The notes beneath the pieces were generated by a model. It was not told the DNA's origin, did no database searches, and saw only the letters and a list, made by a program, of their open reading frames with translations. From Litoreibacter sp. (GTDB lineage Bacteria; Pseudomonadota; Alphaproteobacteria; Rhodobacterales; Rhodobacteraceae): a stretch of 7,398 nucleotides of DNA. The stretch covers positions 1 through 7,398 of the forward strand of contig JABDPP010000368.1 of assembly GCA_013042765.1 (NCBI GenBank), read 5' to 3'. Of this stretch, positions 4,259-7,398 are shown piece after piece (the stretch's first letter is position 1; every line of letters begins with the position of its first letter). The translations under genes and the position numbers were made by a program.

Positions 4259-7200
4259 ATGGCTCAAACATACGTTGGTCAGAAACGAATCCGTAAATAT
4301 TTCGGCAAAATCCGCGAAGTTCTGGAGATGCCGAACCTCATCGAAGTTCAGAAATCCTCCTATGATCTGTTTCTGAAATCCGGTGACCAGCTGGAACCGA
4401 TGGACGGCGAAGGCATCAAAGGTGTTTTCCAGTCGGTCTTCCCGATTAAGGATTTCAATGAGACGGCGGTCCTCGAGTTCGTGAAATACGAACTGGAACA
4501 GCCGAAATACGATGTCGAGGAATGTCAGCAGCGTGACATGACCTATTCGGCTCCGCTGAAAGTGACACTGCGTCTGATCGTGTTCGATATTGACGAGGAC
4601 ACCGGCGCGAAATCTGTCAAGGACATCAAGGAGCAGGACGTCTTCATGGGCGACATGCCCCTGATGACCCCGAACGGTACCTTCGTCGTGAACGGAACCG
4701 AGCGTGTGATCGTATCCCAGATGCACCGCTCTCCCGGTGTGTTCTTCGACCACGACAAGGGCAAGACCCATTCCTCCGGTAAACTCCTGTTTGCCTGCCG
4801 CATTATCCCCTACCGCGGCAGCTGGCTGGACTTCGAGTTCGACGCAAAAGACCTTGTGTTCGCACGCATCGACCGTCGCCGGAAACTGCCTGTCTCGACT
4901 CTGCTTTACGCTCTGGGTCTGGATCAGGAAGGCATCATGGATGCCTATTACGACACCGTCGATTTCCGTCAGGTGAAGAAGAAGGGCTGGGCCACCAAGT
5001 TCTTCCCCGAGCGGATCCGCGGCACCAAGCCGACCATGGACATCATCGATGCCAAGAGCGGCGAAGTGATTGCCGAGGCTGGCAAGAAAGTTACCCCGCG
5101 CGCGGTCAAGAAGCTGATCGACGAAGGCAAGGTCAAAGAGATCCTGCTGCCGTTCGAAGGCATCGTCGGACGCTTCGTTGCAAAAGACATCATCAACGAA
5201 GAAACCGGTGAAATCTGGGTCGAGGCCGGCGATGAACTTACCTGGGAACTCGATAAGAACGACGAAGTTGTTGGTGGTACCCTGAAGCTGCTGCTCGACA
5301 ATGGTGTTGCGAACATCCCAGTGCTCGATATCGACAACATCAATGTCGGTCCCTATATCCGCAACACCTTGGCGACGGACAAGAACTACAGCCGTGAATC
5401 CGCGCTGATGGACATCTACCGCGTCATGCGTCCGGGCGAGCCGCCCACCGTTGAAGCAGCGTCGGCCCTGTTCGACACGCTGTTCTTCGACAGTGAGCGT
5501 TATGACCTCTCCGCCGTTGGTCGTGTGAAGATGAACATGCGTCTGGATCTGGATGCGGAAGACACCGTGCGCACCCTGCGCAAGCAAGACATCATCTCCT
5601 GCATCAAGGCGCTGGTTGAACTGCGCGACGGCAAGGGCGACATCGACGACATCGACCACCTCGGCAATCGCCGTGTCCGTTCCGTCGGTGAGCTGATGGA
5701 AAACCAGTATCGCGTCGGCCTGCTTCGCATGGAGCGCGCAATCAAGGAGCGCATGTCCTCGGTCGAGATCGACACGGTCATGCCGCAGGATCTGATCAAC
5801 GCGAAACCGGCCGCTGCCGCTGTCCGCGAATTCTTCGGATCGTCACAGCTCAGCCAGTTCATGGACCAGACGAACCCGCTGTCGGAAGTTACTCACAAAC
5901 GTCGTCTTTCGGCGCTTGGCCCGGGTGGTCTGACACGCGAACGTGCGGGTTTTGAGGTGCGCGACGTGCACCCGACCCACTATGGCCGGATGTGCCCGAT
6001 TGAAACGCCGGAAGGCCCGAATATTGGTCTGATCAACTCGCTGGCGACCTTCGCTCGCGTGAACAAATACGGCTTTATCGAGACGCCTTATCGCAAGGTC
6101 GAAAACGGTCAGGTGACGGACGAAGTTCACTACATGTCCGCAACCGAGGAGATGCGTCACACCGTGGCGCAGGCGAACGCCAAGCTCGACGAGAAGGGCA
6201 AGTTCGTAAACGATCTGGTCTCTACCCGTCAGGCCGGCGAGTACATGCTGCAGCCCAATGAAAACGTAGACCTGATCGACGTGTCTCCGAAGCAGTTGGT
6301 CTCCGTGGCCGCCTCGCTGATCCCGTTCCTTGAGAATGACGACGCGAACCGGGCTCTGATGGGTTCGAACATGCAACGTCAGGCTGTGCCGCTTCTGCAG
6401 GCCGATGCTCCTTATGTGGGTACCGGTATCGAAGGCGTCGTGGCAACGGATTCGGGCGCTGCCATCCAGGCGGCCCGCGGCGGTATCATCGACCAGGTCG
6501 ACTCGACCCGGATTGTTGTACGCGTGACTGATGATCTGGAGCCGGGCGACCCCGGCGTGGACATCTACCGTCTGCGCAAGTTCCAGCGTTCCAACCAGAA
6601 CACCTGCATCAACCAGCGCCCGCTGGTCAAAGTTGGTAGCAAGGTTGTCAAAGGCGAAGTCATTGCCGATGGCCCGTCCACGGATATGGGCGAACTGGCT
6701 CTGGGTAAGAACGTGCTCGTCGCGTTCATGCCCTGGAATGGCTACAACTACGAGGACTCGATCCTGATCTCCGAGCGCATCGCGCGTGACGACGTCTTCA
6801 CCTCGATCCATATCGAGGAATTCGAAGTCGCCGCCTGTGACACCAAGCTGGGTCCGGAAGAGATCACCCGCGATATCCCGAATGTCGGTGAGGAAGCTCT
6901 GCGCAACCTCGACGAAGCGGGCATCGTTTATATCGGTGCTGAAGTTGAGCCGGGCGATATTCTGGTCGGCAAGATCACTCCGAAGGGCGAGAGCCCGATG
7001 ACGCCGGAAGAAAAGCTTCTGCGCGCCATCTTCGGGGAAAAGGCATCCGATGTTCGTGATACCTCGCTGCGCGTGAAGCCCGGTGATTTCGGGACTGTCG
7101 TGGAAGTGCGGGTGTTCAACCGTCACGGTGTCGAGAAGGACGAACGCTCCCTGCAGATTGAGCGTGAGGAAGTCGAGAGCCTTGCACGGGACCGCGATGA

Positions 7201-7398
7201 CGAGATGGCGATCCTGGATCGCAACATCTACGCACGTCTTCAGACGCTGATCATGGGCAAGAAGGCCGTGAAGGGCCCGAAAGGCGTCAAGGCCAACTCG
7301 ATGATCGACGAATCCCTTCTAGAAACGTTGAGCCGTGGCCAGTGGTGGCAGCTCGCTCTGGCGGACGAGAAGGACGCGGCAGAGGTCGAAGCCCTGAA
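4259..7398 (+). CDS. rpoB: DNA-directed RNA polymerase subunit beta (3' end outside window)
   Basis: The first ~1046 codons of the beta subunit are present, out of roughly 1340-1380 in related proteins, and the frame is open to the window edge. With beta' it forms the catalytic cleft of RNA polymerase. The N-terminus is [17 protein letters not shown]; the ATG at 4259 follows AAAGG (4243-4247). Protrusion and lobe regions are recognisable: [20 protein letters not shown] from residue 145, and [20 protein letters not shown]. The rifampicin region at 525-554 reads [20 protein letters not shown] then [10 protein letters not shown], with wild-type residues at D536, H546 and S551 (E. coli D516, H526, S531). 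The catalytic-region acidic pair is E832-D833 in [10 protein letters not shown] (E. coli E813-D814). Residues after about 960 ([22 protein letters not shown]) look like the variable proteobacterial beta insertion. The conserved lysines near the C-terminus lie beyond the window. No frameshift was seen. Confidence 0.98.
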   Translation, partial: MAQTYVGQKRIRKYFGKIREVLEMPNLIEVQKSSYDLFLKSGDQLEPMDGEGIKGVFQSVFPIKDFNETAVLEFVKYELEQPKYDVEECQQRDMTYSAPLKVTLRLIVFDIDEDTGAKSVKDIKEQDVFMGDMPLMTPNGTFVVNGTERVIVSQMHRSPGVFFDHDKGKTHSSGKLLFACRIIPYRGSWLDFEFDAKDLVFARIDRRRKLPVSTLLYALGLDQEGIMDAYYDTVDFRQVKKKGWATKFFPERIRGTKPTMDIIDAKSGEVIAEAGKKVTPRAVKKLIDEGKVKEILLPFEGIVGRFVAKDIINEETGEIWVEAGDELTWELDKNDEVVGGTLKLLLDNGVANIPVLDIDNINVGPYIRNTLATDKNYSRESALMDIYRVMRPGEPPTVEAASALFDTLFFDSERYDLSAVGRVKMNMRLDLDAEDTVRTLRKQDIISCIKALVELRDGKGDIDDIDHLGNRRVRSVGELMENQYRVGLLRMERAIKERMSSVEIDTVMPQDLINAKPAAAAVREFFGSSQLSQFMDQTNPLSEVTHKRRLSALGPGGLTRERAGFEVRDVHPTHYGRMCPIETPEGPNIGLINSLATFARVNKYGFIETPYRKVENGQVTDEVHYMSATEEMRHTVAQANAKLDEKGKFVNDLVSTRQAGEYMLQPNENVDLIDVSPKQLVSVAASLIPFLENDDANRALMGSNMQRQAVPLLQADAPYVGTGIEGVVATDSGAAIQAARGGIIDQVDSTRIVVRVTDDLEPGDPGVDIYRLRKFQRSNQNTCINQRPLVKVGSKVVKGEVIADGPSTDMGELALGKNVLVAFMPWNGYNYEDSILISERIARDDVFTSIHIEEFEVAACDTKLGPEEITRDIPNVGEEALRNLDEAGIVYIGAEVEPGDILVGKITPKGESPMTPEEKLLRAIFGEKASDVRDTSLRVKPGDFGTVVEVRVFNRHGVEKDERSLQIEREEVESLARDRDDEMAILDRNIYARLQTLIMGKKAVKGPKGVKANSMIDESLLETLSRGQWWQLALADEKDAAEVEAL

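Noticed and set aside
4124..5659. 511-codon open frame on the - strand under rpoB
   Set aside because: It is a mirror of the rpoB codon pattern, with no recognisable domain and an implausible composition. The + strand is unambiguous RpoB.
5843..7126. 427-codon open frame on the - strand under rpoB
   Set aside because: Same reason: an antisense shadow of conserved rpoB codons.
1..7398. Mobile elements, CRISPR arrays, prophage or a novel defence-type system
   Set aside because: No transposase or integrase reading frame, repeat-spacer pattern, or foreign-looking gene was seen. Every coding stretch belongs to the conserved tuf-secE-nusG-rplKAJL-rpoB locus.

Overview
The window is a conserved bacterial housekeeping locus, all on the + strand: the 3' end of tuf, a tRNA-Trp gene, secE, nusG, rplK, rplA, rplJ, rplL and the first ~1046 codons of rpoB, which runs off the right edge. 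Protein sequences (EF-Tu ending in SKITE, a 64-residue single-span SecE, L7/L12 with [18 protein letters not shown], and the rpoB stretch [20 protein letters not shown]) and the moderately high GC point to an alphaproteobacterium, most likely Rhodobacterales (Roseobacter-type). Genus cannot be assigned from this alone.

Layout. Positions 1-196 are the EF-Tu C-terminus, closed by a clear intrinsic terminator at 262-285. A new transcription unit probably begins before tRNA-Trp (458-533), which sits 97 bp upstream of secE (631-825). A long 198-bp gap with several predicted hairpins separates secE from nusG (1024-1557). rplK (1663-2088) and rplA (2090-2791) are 1 bp apart and probably translationally coupled. 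A 251-bp leader precedes rplJ (3043-3561, GTG start) and contains a structure fitting the autoregulatory L10 leader. rplL (3633-4016) follows after a hairpin-containing 71-bp spacer. A 242-bp gap with a 13-bp terminator-like hairpin precedes rpoB (4259-7398, partial).

How it works together. The products serve translation (EF-Tu, tRNA-Trp, and the L11/L1/L10/L12 proteins of the ribosomal stalks), protein export (SecE), and transcription (NusG and the RNA polymerase beta subunit). No mobile element, CRISPR array, foreign gene or broken gene was seen, and no new gene system. What merits a second look is RNA structure in the gaps: secE-nusG, the rplK leader, the rplJ leader, rplJ-rplL and rplL-rpoB. 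These are the places where such operons adjust the ratio of ribosomal proteins to polymerase. All pairings were found by eye; no folding energies or alignments were computed.
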